This document shows, piece after piece, positions 54,084 through 63,447 of a stretch of 64,000 bases of DNA. The position numbers were made by a program, and so were the translations under genes. The notes under the pieces were generated by a model that was given only the letters and a program-made list of their open reading frames with translations, searched no databases and had not been told where the DNA came from. Origin of the DNA: Cupriavidus sp. Its GTDB lineage: Bacteria > Pseudomonadota > Gammaproteobacteria > Burkholderiales > Burkholderiaceae. How positions within the stretch are numbered: the first letter of the stretch is position 1; the number at the start of each line of letters is the position of its first letter. The stretch covers positions 62,001-126,000 of the forward strand of contig JAPSLP010000007.1 of assembly GCA_031180665.1 (NCBI GenBank), in the 5' to 3' direction.

Positions 54084-54755
54084 TCAGCGCAGGCCCGGCA
54101 GCGTCGTCAGGTACTCGCTGATGCCGGTCATCATGATCTGCACACCGATGCACAGCAGCAGGAAGGCCGACAGGCGCGTGACGACGTTGGTGCCTTCCGG
54201 CCCCAGCACGCGAGCGAGCAGTTCCGCGCGGCTGTAGACCACATAGACGACGATGGCCACGGCCACGCTGACCGTCACTGACACCACCGCCGACTCGATC
54301 GCATCGCGCCATTCGCGGCTTCGGCTGGCGTTCAGCGCGATCGCGGTCGCGATCGAACCGGGGCCGGTGGTCAGCGGAATCGTCAGCGGGAAAAACGCCA
54401 TCTGCGTGACATCGCCGGTCGAGACCGACTCGATGCGCTTCTCGGCGGGCTGCGTCGGCGCGTTCAGCATGGTCCAGCCGCTGAACGCCACCACGAAGCC
54501 GCCGGCCAGGCGCAGCGCCTGCAGCGAGATGCCGAAGAAGCCGAGGATGGCGGTGCCGAGGAAGAAGGTCACCAGCAGCACGATCAGCGAATTGATCGCG
54601 ACCTGGCGACTCAGCTTGCGGCGCTCTTCGACGGTCAGGAAGCGCGTCCGGTCGAACAGCACGAAGGCCATGCCGAACGGGTTGATGATACTGAGCAGCG
54701 CGGAGAACGCGAGCAGGAACTCCGCCACCAGATTGCTCAAGCTCAGGATGCCCAT
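54084..54755 (-). CDS. MarC-family integral membrane protein
   Basis: Membrane protein of 223 residues with about six hydrophobic segments, typical of MarC (UPF0056). Recognisable stretches are LLSIINPFGMAFVLFDRTR, FGISLQALRLAGGFVVAFSGWTML and FFPLTIPLTTGPGSIATAIAL. The family was once linked to multiple antibiotic resistance, but its function is unsettled. It lies 66 bases downstream of the penicillin-binding protein gene on the same strand and converges with the chemoreceptor gene; no hairpin terminator is evident in the 52 bases between them. Confidence 0.92.
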   Translation of the reverse strand: MGILSLSNLVAEFLLAFSALLSIINPFGMAFVLFDRTRFLTVEERRKLSRQVAINSLIVLLVTFFLGTAILGFFGISLQALRLAGGFVVAFSGWTMLNAPTQPAEKRIESVSTGDVTQMAFFPLTIPLTTGPGSIATAIALNASRSREWRDAIESAVVSVTVSVAVAIVVYVVYSRAELLARVLGPEGTNVVTRLSAFLLLCIGVQIMMTGISEYLTTLPGLR

Positions 54756-54821
54756 TGTGCGCGCCTATCCTCACCAAATCGCGCAAGCATAGCGCATGGG
54801 GCACTGCGGCGACTACTGCGA

Positions 54822-57545
54822 TCAGCCGGGTGCATTGGGGCTCGCTGCGCCATTGGTGGCCGGCGGTGCCGGTGTTTGGGCCGGTGCCGGGGCCGGGGCC
54901 GGTGCGGATGGCGGTACCGACGGTACGGCGGGCGGCGCGGCCTGCGGCAGCGGCGCAGTTGACGGCGCAGTTGACGGCGCAGTTGACGGCGCGGGTGCGG
55001 CCGGCGTGGGCGACGTTGCCGATGGCGGCGCACCGGCCGACCCGTTCACCGCCCCGTTCGCCGCCCCCTGCGCGGCACCATTGCCTTGCACCGCTGGCGG
55101 CGAAACCGCTGGCGGCACGGTATTGACGCTGCCCGTGCCGGTACCGCTCCCCGGATAGGCCCCCGCATTCGGCCCCGCATTCGGCCCCACATACGGACCG
55201 CTGGCGCCGTTCGCCGCCCCGGGCGCCGGCACTGGTTCCCCGAACGGCGCCGATGCCTGCGGATCGGTCGGCAGCGGTACCGGCCCGGCTTCGTCGAGGA
55301 CCTCGGGCCCGGAGGCCATGCCGCTGTCCACGGCCGGCTCCTGCCGCCCGGCCGGCGCCGGCGCAACGTGGACCTCGGCTGCCGCCTCGGGCTCGGACGC
55401 GGGACCGAAGGTGCGCGCCCACCAGCCTTCCACCGACTTCAACCACGGGTCGAGCATGCCGGGCTGTTGCTGGTTCTCGAAGCGCACGCGCTGATCGATG
55501 GCGCGCGTCTGCAAGGCGCGGCGGAACACGTCGCCGACGATCGGCAGCGCGCTGTGCGCGCCCTGGCCCCAATAGTCGCTGCGCAGCGTCACCCGCGCGT
55601 CGTTGAAGCCGACCCAGGCACCAGCCACCAGTTGCGGATGCATCAGGATGAACCAGCCGTCGGCGTTGTCCTGCGTGGTGCCGGTCTTGCCGGCGACATC
55701 GGCATGGATGCCATAGCGGCTGCGGATACTCGCCCCGGTGCCTCGGTCGACCACATCGCGCATCACGTCGAGCAGCGTGTAGGTGACCGCGGGCGGCAAC
55801 ACACGCTCCGGCGACGCCGGCCGGAAGGACTCCAGCACATGGCCGTCGCGGTCCTCGATGCGAGTCACCATGGTCGGCTGCAGATAGGCGCCGCCGTTGG
55901 CGATGGTGCCGTAGGCCGCGACCATTTCCTTCAGCGTCACCGGACTGGTGCCCAGCGCCAGCGACGGTACCGTATCGAGCCGGCTCTGCCGCACGCCCAT
56001 GGCCCGCGCCAGGTTTGCCACGCGCACGGGCCCGACCTGCTGCATCAGCTGCGCGGTGATGGTGTTCTTCGAATAGACCAGTCCGTCGCGCAGCGTCAGA
56101 TCGCGTCCGCTCGGCGGGCCGCCATCGGTCGGTCGCCAGACCTCGCCGCCGGCCAGCCGGATCTCGACCGCCTCGTCGCGCAGCGTCGTGTCCGGACCGA
56201 TGCCCTGGGCGAAAGCCGCGCCGTAGACGAAGGGCTTGAAGGTCGAGCCCGGCTGGCGGCGCGCCTGTTGCACGTGATCGAAGGCATCGTCGGCGAAGTC
56301 GCGGCTGCCCACCCACGCGCGGATCTCGCCGCTGCGCGGATCGAGCGCGAGAAAGCCCGCCTGGATGCGCGTCTTCTGCTCGTGCAGCGCGCGCATCGCG
56401 TCGCCGTCCTTGCGCAGCTGCGCCAGCGCATCCGCATCGGTCATGCCCGCCTCGCGCGCGGCCCGGTACTGGGCGGTCTCGCGCATGAAGGCCTCGACCA
56501 GCGCCCGATTCGCGCTCCAGCCGCCGCGCGGGGACCAAGCGGCATCGGCGATGCCCTGCAGCCGCGCTCCCTGGCGCGCCACCGCCTGGTTGGCCATCGC
56601 CTGCAGCCGCGAATCGATGGTGGTATGGACCACCAGGCCGTCGGTGTAGATGTTGTAGTCGTTGCGGTCGGCCCAGTCGATCAGCCACTTGCGCAGCTGC
56701 TGCGCGAAATGCGGGGCCGGCCCCTCCTCCGGCGACTGCCGCTCGAAGTCGACCCGCAGCGGGCGCTTCTTCAGCGCCTCGAATTGCCCGGGCTTGAGCT
56801 TGCCGCGCTTGACCATCTGCGCCAGCACGGTATTGCGACGCTCGACCGCGCGCTCGGGGTTGAGCACCGGGTTGTAGTAGCTGGTGCCCTTGAGCATGCC
56901 GACCAGCGTGGCGCTCTCGAGCACGTCCAGCCGGTCGGCCGGCTTGTCGAAATAGGTGCGCGCCGCCATCTCGATGCCGGTCGCGTTGTACAGGAACGGC
57001 ACCGTATTCAGATAGGTCTCGAGAATCTCGTCCTTCGAATACAGCGCCTCGATCTTCAGCGCGGTGATCGCTTCCTTGATCTTGCGCGTCACGCTGGCGG
57101 CGCGGCCGATCTCCTCCGGATACAGATTGCGCGCCAGCTGCTGGGTCAGCGTGGAGCCGCCCTGCCGGTCGCCGGACAGCGTGTACCAGGCCGCCGCCGC
57201 GGTGCGCCGCCAGTCCAGGCCGAAATGCTCATAGAAGCGGTGGTCCTCGGTGGAGATCAATGCCGCCACCACGTTGGGCGAGATCTTGTCCAGCGGCACC
57301 CAGTCGCGGTTGGCGCGCTTAAACTCGGCCAGCACCTTGCCGTCGGCCGACAGCACCTGGGCCGGCCGCTCGGACTTGGCCTTGCGGATATCGCTGATGC
57401 CGGGCGTGAACGGCACCAGCGCCAGCGTATAGGCAAGAAACAGGACGGGCACCGCGGCCACGCCCCAGGCGATCTGGCGGCCGGTCGGCCGGCGCAGCCG
57501 GGCACGCCAGTCCGCGAGGGTGCTGCGCAGACGGTCGCGCATCAT
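54822..57545 (-). CDS. class A penicillin-binding protein (PBP1a family) with long Pro/Ala-rich tail
   Basis: Bifunctional peptidoglycan synthase of 907 residues, anchored by one N-terminal membrane segment (about 26-46). The GT51 glycosyltransferase domain has STEDHRFYEHFG, GGSTLTQQLARNLYPEE, RKIKEAITALKIE and ESATLVGMLKGTSYYNP. The transpeptidase domain has the nucleophile in PGSTFKPFVYG, YSKNTITAQ and AGKTGTTQDNADGW. Residues from about 715 onward (nearly 200) are low complexity, rich in Pro, Ala, Ser and Gly with PSTA and PAPA repeats, far beyond the catalytic fold. The start is one of two adjacent ATGs (57545/57542); the open frame continues upstream but without family similarity. The 297-base gap to the divergent GST gene shows no further gene. 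Confidence 0.92.
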   Translation of the reverse strand: MMRDRLRSTLADWRARLRRPTGRQIAWGVAAVPVLFLAYTLALVPFTPGISDIRKAKSERPAQVLSADGKVLAEFKRANRDWVPLDKISPNVVAALISTEDHRFYEHFGLDWRRTAAAAWYTLSGDRQGGSTLTQQLARNLYPEEIGRAASVTRKIKEAITALKIEALYSKDEILETYLNTVPFLYNATGIEMAARTYFDKPADRLDVLESATLVGMLKGTSYYNPVLNPERAVERRNTVLAQMVKRGKLKPGQFEALKKRPLRVDFERQSPEEGPAPHFAQQLRKWLIDWADRNDYNIYTDGLVVHTTIDSRLQAMANQAVARQGARLQGIADAAWSPRGGWSANRALVEAFMRETAQYRAAREAGMTDADALAQLRKDGDAMRALHEQKTRIQAGFLALDPRSGEIRAWVGSRDFADDAFDHVQQARRQPGSTFKPFVYGAAFAQGIGPDTTLRDEAVEIRLAGGEVWRPTDGGPPSGRDLTLRDGLVYSKNTITAQLMQQVGPVRVANLARAMGVRQSRLDTVPSLALGTSPVTLKEMVAAYGTIANGGAYLQPTMVTRIEDRDGHVLESFRPASPERVLPPAVTYTLLDVMRDVVDRGTGASIRSRYGIHADVAGKTGTTQDNADGWFILMHPQLVAGAWVGFNDARVTLRSDYWGQGAHSALPIVGDVFRRALQTRAIDQRVRFENQQQPGMLDPWLKSVEGWWARTFGPASEPEAAAEVHVAPAPAGRQEPAVDSGMASGPEVLDEAGPVPLPTDPQASAPFGEPVPAPGAANGASGPYVGPNAGPNAGAYPGSGTGTGSVNTVPPAVSPPAVQGNGAAQGAANGAVNGSAGAPPSATSPTPAAPAPSTAPSTAPSTAPLPQAAPPAVPSVPPSAPAPAPAPAQTPAPPATNGAASPNAPG

Positions 57546-57842
57546 GGCGCGCGCTCGCCGGCGTGGCCGGCGCTGAGTAGGAAAAGACGCTTCACACGGA
57601 GCACTGCGAATTCGGGAAGCGTGCATCGTACCAAAACGGCCGGTGACCTCCGCCGATGCCCGGCGCGGGCCCGTCCCTGGACCCTGCCCCGGCGCCTCGC
57701 CGGCAAAGCGCTTATGATCGCGTCTGCCCGCCGCGGCCGATCGCGCGATGCGCCCTCCGGCGCCACCCTGGGTGCCGACTTGCGGCGCCATCGCGACCCA
57801 CGCGCGGCGGCGATTGTCCCGTCCCGCCAAGACCAAGGAACC

Positions 57843-58547
57843 ATGCCCGATCTCTCCGCGTACCCGATCACCCGCAAATGGCCTGCCCGACATCCCGACC
57901 GGCTCCAGCTCTACTCGCTGCCGACGCCCAACGGCGTCAAGGCGTCGATCATGCTGGAAGAAATCGGGCTTCCCTATGAGCCGCACCTGGTCCGCTTCGA
58001 TGCCGACGAGCAGCTCTCGCCCGAATTCCTGTCGCTCAATCCGAACAACAAGATCCCGGCAATCCTCGATCCTGACGGCCCGGGCGGCAAGCCGCTGGCC
58101 CTGTTCGAATCCGGCGCGATCCTGCTGTACCTGGCCGAGAAGACCGGCAAGCTGCTCCCTACCGATCCGGCGGCGCGCTATCAGACCATCCAGTGGGTGA
58201 TGTTCCAGATGGGCGGCGTCGGCCCGATGTTCGGCCAGCTCGGCTTCTTCCACAAGTTCGCCGGCCGGCAGTACGAGGACAAGCGCCCGCGCGACCGCTA
58301 TGTCGCCGAATCGCGGCGGCTGCTCGGCGTGCTGGAGAAACATCTGGCCGGGCGCGACTGGATCATGGGCGACCAGTACACCATCGCCGATGTCGCGACC
58401 TTCCCGTGGATCCGCAACCTGATCGGCTTCTACGAGGCCGGCGAGCTGGTCGGCTTCGACGATTTTCCGCAGGTGCAGCGCGTGCTCGATGCCTTTGTCG
58501 CGCGGCCGGCGGTGATCCGGGGGCTGGAGATTCCGAAGCGCGGCTGA
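57843..58547 (+). CDS. glutathione S-transferase-like protein (Nu class, YfcG/YghU-like)
   Basis: Protein of 234 residues with a thioredoxin-like N-terminal domain (LQLYSLPTPNGVKASIMLEE, with Thr/Asn in the TPNG motif used by Nu-class enzymes to bind glutathione, then NPNNKIPAILD and FESGAILLYLA). An all-helical C-terminal domain follows (WVMFQMGGVGPMFGQLGFFHKFA, MGDQYTIADVATFPWI). Relatives reduce disulfides with glutathione and contribute to oxidant tolerance. The ATG at 57843 follows AAGGAACC; the long frame upstream is only the antisense of the penicillin-binding protein. It is monocistronic, with a strong terminator downstream. Confidence 0.92.
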   Translation: MPDLSAYPITRKWPARHPDRLQLYSLPTPNGVKASIMLEEIGLPYEPHLVRFDADEQLSPEFLSLNPNNKIPAILDPDGPGGKPLALFESGAILLYLAEKTGKLLPTDPAARYQTIQWVMFQMGGVGPMFGQLGFFHKFAGRQYEDKRPRDRYVAESRRLLGVLEKHLAGRDWIMGDQYTIADVATFPWIRNLIGFYEAGELVGFDDFPQVQRVLDAFVARPAVIRGLEIPKRG

Positions 58548-58581
58548 GCCGCCAGGCGCGCCTGCTGTCGTCCATGCGCAT

Positions 58582-58647
58582 GCGGGGACCCGGTGGCGTT
58601 GGCCCACGCGCCCGAACCAGCCGCCGGGTCCCCGCGTGCGCGGGGAC
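58582..58647. repeat. REP-like inverted elements
   Basis: GCGGGGAC at 58582-58589 faces a full hairpin GTCCCCGC-GTGC-GCGGGGAC at 58628-58647, the same palindrome as at 9855-9874. The pair lies in the 289-base gap after the GST gene. Confidence 0.65.
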
Positions 58648-58667
58648 GACGGGAATACTGGCCACCT

Positions 58668-58710
58668 CGCCCGGCATTTCGCAACGCGAAACGTCGGGCG
58701 GCTTTTCTTT
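58668..58710 (+). terminator. rho-independent terminator after the GST gene
   Basis: CGCCCG (58668-58673) pairs with CGGGCG (58695-58700), with an inner TTTCGC/GCGAAA stem, followed by GCTTTTCTTTTACTTTTT. Confidence 0.8.
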
Positions 58711-58836
58711 TACTTTTTGTCTCCCGTCTTTAGACTTCGTGCACGGTCGTTCGTTTTCGTGACGAAGCGATGTGGCAGTGCGGCATGAAGGCGAAGGCCT
58801 CCCCCGTATCCAAAACGAGATAAGCAGGAGACAACC

Positions 58837-60273
58837 ATGCAGCTCACCACGCGCGCCGCCCTGGCGCTGGCGTTAGCCGCCGCATGGCCGCTCGCTGCCT
58901 GCGGCGGCGACGACGACGATCCGCCGCGCCAGCCGGAAGAGACCCGCGCCCAGGACAGCCGCACGTTCGCCGTCAACGAAGCCGCCCTCGCCTTTGCCGC
59001 GCTGCCCGACGCCCCGGAGACCGACCGCTGGACCGGCACGCTGCAGGGCTCCGGCTATCGCATCGAGGTCCCGAAGCAGTGGAACGGCAAGCTCGTGATG
59101 TACGCGCACGGCTATGCCGGCACCGGCGCGGCGCTGGGCGTCACCACGCCGGGCATCCGCCGCCATCTGATCGAGGCAGGCTACGCGTGGGCGGCCTCGA
59201 GCTACAGCAAGAACTACTACGACGTGCGCGCCGGCGTCGAAGACACCAACGCGCTGGCGCTGGCCTTCGTGCCGATCGCCGCGCAAAACCGGCGTCCGCT
59301 TGCGCCGCCGAGCCGCGTCTATATCGTCGGCCATTCGATGGGCGGCCATATCGCCGCCGCGGCGGTCGACCAGGAGACGCTGGATACCGCCAACAACAAG
59401 GTCCGCTATCACGGCGCGGTGCCGATGTGCGGCGTGCTGGGCGACGCCGAGCTGTTCGACTACTTCGCGGCTTACCAGTTGGCGGCCCAGCAGGTGGCGG
59501 GCCGCCCGGCCACGGCCTGGCCGGTGAGCAATTGGGCCGAGATCGCGCCGGCGGTGCGCGAGGCGCTGTTCACCACGTTTCCGAGCGTGACCACCGCGCA
59601 GGGCGACAAGGTCAAGGCGATCGTGCAGAACCTGACTGGCGGCGCGCGGCCCATGTTCGATCAGGGCTTCGCCGGCCCGGTGCAGAACACGGTGTGGGGT
59701 ACCTTCGGCGGCGACGGCACCATCAACGGCATCCTGAACCGGAACGGCGTATCGACCACCAGCATCGTCTATCAGCTCGACGGCGATCCGGCAATGTCGG
59801 CGGAGGAAACCACGCTGAACGAGACCATCCTGCGGGCCAAGGCCGATCCCGAGGCCAACCGCCTTCGGCGCGACGGCCTGCGCTGGATCCCGAAGACCAA
59901 TGCGCGCATCAATGTGCCGGTGGTCACGCTGCATACGCTCGGCGACATGTACGTGCCGTTCAGCATGCAGCAGATCTACAAGCGGCGGGCCGATGCGCAG
60001 GGCACCGCGCAGTGGCTGGTGCAGCGCGCGATCCGTGGCGTCAGCCATTGCGATTTCACGGTGGCCGAGCAGAAGGCGGCGTTCGATGCGATGGCGCAGT
60101 GGGAACAGGGCGGGCCGAGACCCGCGGGCGACGACGTGCTCGACGCGGCCACCGTGGCGCGCCCCGATTACGGCTGCAGGTTCACCGACAACACGGTGAC
60201 GGCGGACGATTCGCCCGCGGTCGCGCAAGGGCGGCCGCGGATCGCCGCGGCGTTGCCGTGTCCGGCGTCGTAA
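58837..60273 (+). CDS. alpha/beta hydrolase lipoprotein
   Basis: Protein of 478 residues with a signal peptide ending in a lipobox (LAAC, Cys near residue 22) and the acidic linker GGDDDDPP, so it is probably anchored to a membrane on the periplasmic or outer side. The hydrolase core shows LVMYAHGYAGTGAALG, the nucleophile elbow GHSMGGH (Ser near residue 168), a late acid in THTLGDMYVP-like context (VVTLHTLGDMYV) and His in GVSHCDFT, completing a plausible Ser-Asp-His triad. Several Cys could form disulfides. The substrate is unknown; ester or polyester hydrolysis is possible. The ATG follows AGCAGGAGACAACC. It ends before REP-like hairpins and converges with the LysR gene. Confidence 0.82.
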   Translation: MQLTTRAALALALAAAWPLAACGGDDDDPPRQPEETRAQDSRTFAVNEAALAFAALPDAPETDRWTGTLQGSGYRIEVPKQWNGKLVMYAHGYAGTGAALGVTTPGIRRHLIEAGYAWAASSYSKNYYDVRAGVEDTNALALAFVPIAAQNRRPLAPPSRVYIVGHSMGGHIAAAAVDQETLDTANNKVRYHGAVPMCGVLGDAELFDYFAAYQLAAQQVAGRPATAWPVSNWAEIAPAVREALFTTFPSVTTAQGDKVKAIVQNLTGGARPMFDQGFAGPVQNTVWGTFGGDGTINGILNRNGVSTTSIVYQLDGDPAMSAEETTLNETILRAKADPEANRLRRDGLRWIPKTNARINVPVVTLHTLGDMYVPFSMQQIYKRRADAQGTAQWLVQRAIRGVSHCDFTVAEQKAAFDAMAQWEQGGPRPAGDDVLDAATVARPDYGCRFTDNTVTADDSPAVAQGRPRIAAALPCPAS

Positions 60274-60317
60274 GGCGAGCGATGTCGCGCTGATTGGCGC
60301 TTCTCCCTCTCCCCCAG

Positions 60318-60405
60318 CCCCTCTCCCGCACGCGGGAGAGGGGAGAAAAGCAGGCCGCGAAGGCACTGGCAAATCGCGATCCGGCTCCCCTCTCCCGCTC
60401 GCGGG
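60318..60405. terminator. bidirectional hairpin region (REP-like) between convergent genes
   Basis: CCCCTCTCCCGC-AC-GCGGGAGAGGGG (60318-60343) is a perfect 12-base stem followed by AGAAAAG. A partial second copy, CCCGC-TC-GCGGG with flanking CTCCCC, lies at 60386-60405. It sits between the convergent hydrolase and LysR genes and may end both transcripts, although the T-run is poor. The CCCTCTCCC motif is a common dispersed element in proteobacteria. Confidence 0.5.
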
Positions 60406-60451
60406 CCAGGGGGTCGGGGAAGAGGCCAAACAACGTTCGCGGACCGCAGCC

Positions 60452-61399
60452 TCATGCCCGTCGCTTGACTGGCCGTACCAGCTCCAGCGATACGCGTGCG
60501 AAGTCCGGATGCCCGGCGAGCGTCTCCACCAGAAAATCCGCCAGCAGCCGGTTGCGGCGCGGCACATGCGCGCGTGCCGGCATGTACAGGAACACCCCGT
60601 AGCGCTCGGTCGCATGCTGGGGCAGCACCGGCACCAGCCGCCCGGCCCGCAGGTGCTGCGCCACCGCGTACTGGAAGAACTGCCCGATCGCCGCGCCGCT
60701 GGCCACCGTCTCAACTTCGGCATCGACATCGTTGGTGGCGACGAACGGCGCAAAGGTGCGCGTCTCGATCGCGCCGTCGACGAGGAATTCCCACGGAAAC
60801 ACCTTGCCCGTGCGCGGATGCAGGAAGCTGGTGCAACGGTGCCGCTCCAGCTCGGCGATGCTTCGCGGCACGCCGTGCCGCTCCAGATAGGCCGGCGCTG
60901 CGCAGACGATCAGCTGCAGCGGCGCGATACGGCGCGCCACCAGCGAACTGTCGGGCAGGCTGCCGGTACGCAGGCCGATATCGATGCCCTGCTCGATCAC
61001 GTCGGTCAGCCGATCGCCAACCAGCAGCTCGACCGCGACGTCGGGATACGCCTGCACGAATTCGGCGATGGCCGGCGCGACATAGCGGTGCGCGAGCGAA
61101 TACGGCGCCGCGACCCGCACCACGCCGGCCACCTGCTCGCGGTCGCCATCGATATGGCGCAGCGCCACCTCCAGCGATTCGACCGGCCGCTGGCACTGCG
61201 CCAGCAACTGCTCGCCCTCGCGGGTCAGCCCGACCTTCTGGGTGGTACGGTGCAGCAGCCGCACGCCGAGCAGGCGTTCGAGCAGCATGACCTGCTTGCT
61301 CGCCGCCTGTGGCGTCATGCCTAGCTCGCGAGCGCCCTGGCTGAAGCTGCGGGCGCGGGCCACGCGTACGAATACCGTCAGCGCTCGCAAGCGGTCCAT
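60452..61399 (-). CDS. LysR-family transcriptional regulator
   Basis: Regulator of 315 residues. An N-terminal helix-turn-helix (1-62: DRLRALTVFVRVARARSFSQGARELG then PQAASKQVMLLERLLGVRLL) is followed by a periplasmic-binding-protein-like effector domain (about 90-300). It belongs to the CrgA-like side of the family. It is divergent from the aldehyde oxidoreductase operon and so is the probable controller of that operon, as is usual for LysR genes. The ATG at 61399 is preceded by AGGATGGCGCG; open sequence further upstream is antisense to the intergenic region. Six CTGAC-like elements at 11-base intervals lie between the two transcription units. Confidence 0.92.
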   Translation of the reverse strand: MDRLRALTVFVRVARARSFSQGARELGMTPQAASKQVMLLERLLGVRLLHRTTQKVGLTREGEQLLAQCQRPVESLEVALRHIDGDREQVAGVVRVAAPYSLAHRYVAPAIAEFVQAYPDVAVELLVGDRLTDVIEQGIDIGLRTGSLPDSSLVARRIAPLQLIVCAAPAYLERHGVPRSIAELERHRCTSFLHPRTGKVFPWEFLVDGAIETRTFAPFVATNDVDAEVETVASGAAIGQFFQYAVAQHLRAGRLVPVLPQHATERYGVFLYMPARAHVPRRNRLLADFLVETLAGHPDFARVSLELVRPVKRRA

Positions 61400-61511
61400 C
61401 GCGCCATCCTGTCGGTGGGATTCGGAAGTGGGGAAGGTGGGGTTGCCCGCCGGCCGCGGCATGCGGCGATCGCCCCGGCGCGCCCCTGGCTTGCAGTATC
61501 GCGGCAGTGCG

Positions 61512-61571
61512 CTGACAAGCCGCTGACCCGAAACTGTCACCACGCTGACAGCGTCGTGACGATGCACTGAC
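61512..61571. promoter_or_regulatory. 11-base phased array of CTGAC in the LysR-paoA divergent region
   Basis: CTGAC or a one-base variant begins at 61512, 61523, 61534 (CTGTC), 61545, 61556 (GTGAC) and 61567, exactly 11 bases apart each time. An inverted copy, GTCAG, lies at 61587-61591. The intervening six bases are not conserved. The array lies on one face of the helix in the 351-base divergent region, which otherwise contains no supported gene. Confidence 0.7.
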
Positions 61572-61750
61572 GGCGTCGCCGCCAAAGTCAGTCCCCGCCT
61601 CGTTCCTCGCCATTCGGTTGAAGAGGTTTCAACCGCGCCGAGGCTACCGCCCGAGCAAACGAATGCGCAAACTGCGCCCCATCGTGCTGCTGCCGCCTCG
61701 TCCGATCCATGGCAGCACCGCGCCCCGCCACCTCCACTCGGGAGCATTCC

Positions 61751-62452
61751 ATGGGCAATCGCCACGACGACACAGGCACGCCACGGCTGAGCCGGCGCGC
61801 GTTTCTCGGTACCACGGTGGCCGCCGGCGGCATCTCGGTGCTGCCCGCCGCTTCGGCCATCGCGCAAACACCGGGCGCTGCGGGCAGCGAGCCCATGCCG
61901 GCAGCCGCCAGCGCGCCGAACGCACCACACCCGCCGGTCACGCTGACCGTCAACGGCAAACGCCATCGGCTCGCGCTCGATGTCCGCACCTCGCTGCTCG
62001 ACGCACTGCGCGAGACGCTGCACCTGACCGGTACCAAGAAGGGCTGCGACCACGGGCAATGCGGTGCATGCACGGTGCTGCTGAACGGCCGACGCATCAA
62101 CTCGTGCCTGACGCTGGCGGTGATGCACCAGCAGGACGAGATCACCACGATCGAGGGGCTGGAGCGCGACGGGCAGCTGCATCCGGTGCAGGCCGCCTTC
62201 ATCGCGCACGACGGCTTCCAGTGCGGCTTTTGCACGCCCGGGCAGATCTGCTCCGCGGTGGGCATGCTGCGCGAGGTGGCCGACGGCGTGCCCAGCCATG
62301 CCAGCGCCGACCTGAGCGGCACCCGCACGGTGTCGCTGCAGGACTTGAGTGAGGCCGAGGTGCGCGAGCGCATGAGCGGCAACCTGTGCCGCTGCAGCGC
62401 CTATCCGAATATCGTCGCCGCGATCCGCAGCGCGGCCGGGAGCCAGCGATGA
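61751..62452 (+). CDS. paoA: aldehyde oxidoreductase 2Fe-2S subunit with Tat signal (PaoA-like)
   Basis: Iron-sulfur subunit of 233 residues of a molybdenum aldehyde oxidoreductase. The twin-arginine signal ([15 protein letters not shown], residues about 14-28) indicates export of the folded complex to the periplasm. Two 2Fe-2S clusters are predicted: the plant-type set in [18 protein letters not shown] with a later Cys (RINSCL), and the second in [13 protein letters not shown] and [12 protein letters not shown]. Electrons flow from the Mo subunit through these clusters to the FAD subunit. The ATG at 61751 follows GGGAGCATTCC. The stop overlaps the next gene as ATGA. The gene is divergent from the LysR regulator. 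Confidence 0.93.
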   Translation: MGNRHDDTGTPRLSRRAFLGTTVAAGGISVLPAASAIAQTPGAAGSEPMPAAASAPNAPHPPVTLTVNGKRHRLALDVRTSLLDALRETLHLTGTKKGCDHGQCGACTVLLNGRRINSCLTLAVMHQQDEITTIEGLERDGQLHPVQAAFIAHDGFQCGFCTPGQICSAVGMLREVADGVPSHASADLSGTRTVSLQDLSEAEVRERMSGNLCRCSAYPNIVAAIRSAAGSQR

Positions 62453-63447
62453 TCCCCTTCACCTACGAGCGCCCGACTGCGTTCAGGGACGCCACCGCGT
62501 CCGCGGCCCAGCCCGAGGCGCGCTTCATCGCGGGCGGCACCAATCTGCTGGACCTGATGAAGCTGCAGATCGAGCGGCCCACGCGGCTGGTCGACGTCAA
62601 CGCGCTGCCGCTGCAAGGCATCGAAGCGGGCGCCGACGGCACGCTGCGCATCGGCGCGACCGTGCGCAACAGCGACCTGGCGGCCCATCCGCTGGTGCGC
62701 GAGCGCTATCCGCTGCTGACGCGCGCGCTGCTGTCCGGCGCATCCGCGCAGATCCGCAACAAGGCCACCACTGCCGGCAATCTGCTGCAGCGTACGCGCT
62801 GCCCCTACTTCTACGACACGGCGATGCCGTGCAATAAGCGGGCGCCCGGTTCTGGCTGCGCGGCACTGCGCGGCGCCAACCGCATGCATGCGGTGGTTGG
62901 CCACAGCGAAGCCTGCATCGCGGTGCATCCGTCCGACATGGCGGTCGCGCTGAGCGCGCTCGACGCGCGGATCGAAACCGTGCAGGCCGATGGGCGCCTG
63001 CGCGTGATCCCGATCCGGCAGTTCTACCGCGCGCCCGGACAGACCCCGCATCTGGAAACCCTTCTGGCCCCGGGCGAGCTGATCGGCGCGGTGGTGCTGC
63101 CGCCGGCCCCGCCCGGCGTGCAGTCGTATCGCAAGGTGCGCGACCGCGCCTCGTTCGCGTTCGCGCTGGTATCGGTCGCGCTGATCGCGCAGGTGGAAGA
63201 CGGCCGCATGCAGAACGTGCGCGCGGCCTTCGGCGGCATCGCACACCAGCCTTGGCGCGTGCCCGAGGCGGAGGCCATGCTGACCGGCAAGGCGCCGTCG
63301 GCGCAGCTGTTCGCCCGGGCCGCCGACGCGGCGCTGGCCGGTGCGCGCGGCTTCGGCGGCAACGACTTCAAGATTCCGCTGGCCAGGCAGGTACTGCAGG
63401 CCAGCCTGACGCAGGCATCGCAAGGCGACGGAGCCCACCATGGATGA
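62449..63447 (+). CDS. paoB: aldehyde oxidoreductase FAD-binding subunit (PaoB-like)
   Basis: FAD subunit of 332 residues. [14 protein letters not shown] and [18 protein letters not shown] form the FAD site of the xanthine dehydrogenase family. Cysteines in [17 protein letters not shown] and the following SEACIA stretch match the extra 4Fe-4S cluster that distinguishes PaoB-type subunits. A C-terminal CO-dehydrogenase-type domain follows. The ATG at 62449 overlaps the paoA stop by 4 bases, and the last 8 bases overlap the next gene. It passes electrons from the Fe-S subunit to an external acceptor. Confidence 0.93.
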   Translation: MIPFTYERPTAFRDATASAAQPEARFIAGGTNLLDLMKLQIERPTRLVDVNALPLQGIEAGADGTLRIGATVRNSDLAAHPLVRERYPLLTRALLSGASAQIRNKATTAGNLLQRTRCPYFYDTAMPCNKRAPGSGCAALRGANRMHAVVGHSEACIAVHPSDMAVALSALDARIETVQADGRLRVIPIRQFYRAPGQTPHLETLLAPGELIGAVVLPPAPPGVQSYRKVRDRASFAFALVSVALIAQVEDGRMQNVRAAFGGIAHQPWRVPEAEAMLTGKAPSAQLFARAADAALAGARGFGGNDFKIPLARQVLQASLTQASQGDGAHHG

